In this document: positions 6,076 through 6,245 of the stretch, one piece after another
Layout of the letters: each line of letters begins with the position of its first letter
How positions within the stretch are numbered: the first letter of the stretch is position 1
Assembly (NCBI GenBank): GCA_947258625.1
Contig: CAMYJN010000155.1
Span: 1-6,245 of the forward strand
DNA length: 6,245 nucleotides
Direction: 5' to 3'
From: an uncultured Polyangiaceae bacterium
GTDB taxonomy: Bacteria; Myxococcota_A; Polyangia; Polyangiales; Houyiibacteriaceae
Program-made: the position numbers and the translations under genes
The notes under the pieces: model-generated
Told to the model about the DNA's origin: nothing
The model's database searches: none
The model's input: the letters and a program-made list of their open reading frames with translations, nothing else

Positions 6076-6245
6076 ATGCACCCAAAGAAGAAAACATGGC
6101 TCGCCATCAACGCCGTTGGTGGCGCGGCCGTCCTCGGAAGCTACGTTCACGGGTTCATGACCCACCCGGAGACGCGGAATGCGCTCTGGGGCACGATTCC
6201 CGCGGAGCTGCAGGCGGTCTACGGCGTCACCATGTGGCTGGCCGC
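6076..6245 (+). CDS. Small membrane protein of unknown function, 5' part
   Basis: An ATG at 6076 opens a frame that continues past the window, giving the first 56 residues. An in-frame TAG at 6064-6066 means no earlier start is possible beyond the three codons before the ATG, so the start is firm if the gene is real. The protein begins MHPKKKTW, a basic N terminus, followed by a hydrophobic Gly/Ala-rich segment (about residues 8-27, through GGAAVLGSY). After a polar stretch (HPETRNALWGTIPAEL) comes a second hydrophobic segment starting near YGVTMWLAA. This pattern suggests a small integral membrane protein with the N terminus inside. I do not recognise a named family. Divergent from the EthD gene. 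Confidence 0.65.
   Translation, partial: MHPKKKTWLAINAVGGAAVLGSYVHGFMTHPETRNALWGTIPAELQAVYGVTMWLA

Noticed and set aside
5953..6165. Minus-strand 70-codon frame upstream of the EthD gene
   Set aside because: It overlaps the better-supported start of the membrane-protein gene and ends at the EthD start without any recognisable motif.

Overview
This is a GC-rich bacterial window with dense protein-coding content. The codon use, the DxDxDG-repeat protein, the short lipoprotein esterase and the crotonase/EthD pair suggest an environmental bacterium, possibly a myxobacterial or other deltaproteobacterial relative. That placement is inference from style, since there is no rRNA or other marker gene here.

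Layout. (1) Positions 1-800, plus strand: the 3' end of a gene for a DxDxDG (VCBS/FG-GAP-like) beta-propeller protein, cut by the window edge. (2) Positions 801-1270: a 470-base gap between convergent genes with no credible coding sequence. It is filled by a large nested inverted-repeat structure (about 814-1233), the most unusual object in the window. (3) Positions 1271-2228, minus strand: a HIT-family hydrolase gene followed with a one-base gap by a moaB-type molybdopterin gene, apparently one transcription unit. (4) Positions 2312-3199, plus strand: a secreted lipoprotein esterase of the polyhydroxybutyrate depolymerase/LpqC type, divergent from the HIT gene. (5) Positions 3196-5956, minus strand: a likely operon of EthD-domain protein, crotonase-family enzyme and secernin-like C69 peptidase. 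Its last stop codon overlaps the esterase stop codon in a shared CTAG. (6) Positions 6076-6245, plus strand: the start of a small membrane protein gene of unknown function that runs off the window.

How the genes relate. The EthD and crotonase genes are three bases apart, so they are probably translated together and may act on the same acyl-CoA or aromatic/polyketide-like substrate; that pathway is not identifiable here. The C69 gene follows after 49 bases that hold a small REP-like palindrome. HIT and MoaB are both housekeeping-type enzymes and need not share a pathway.

The non-coding structure at 814-1233 has three concentric pairs of arms: outer 31/34 identical; middle 28/35 identical, with all seven differences becoming G-U pairs in a minus-strand RNA; inner 33/33 identical. 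Small hairpins lie in the apical loop, and a second local hairpin competes for the outer right arm. It could be a foldback/MITE-like element or an undescribed structured RNA. The sequence alone does not settle which.
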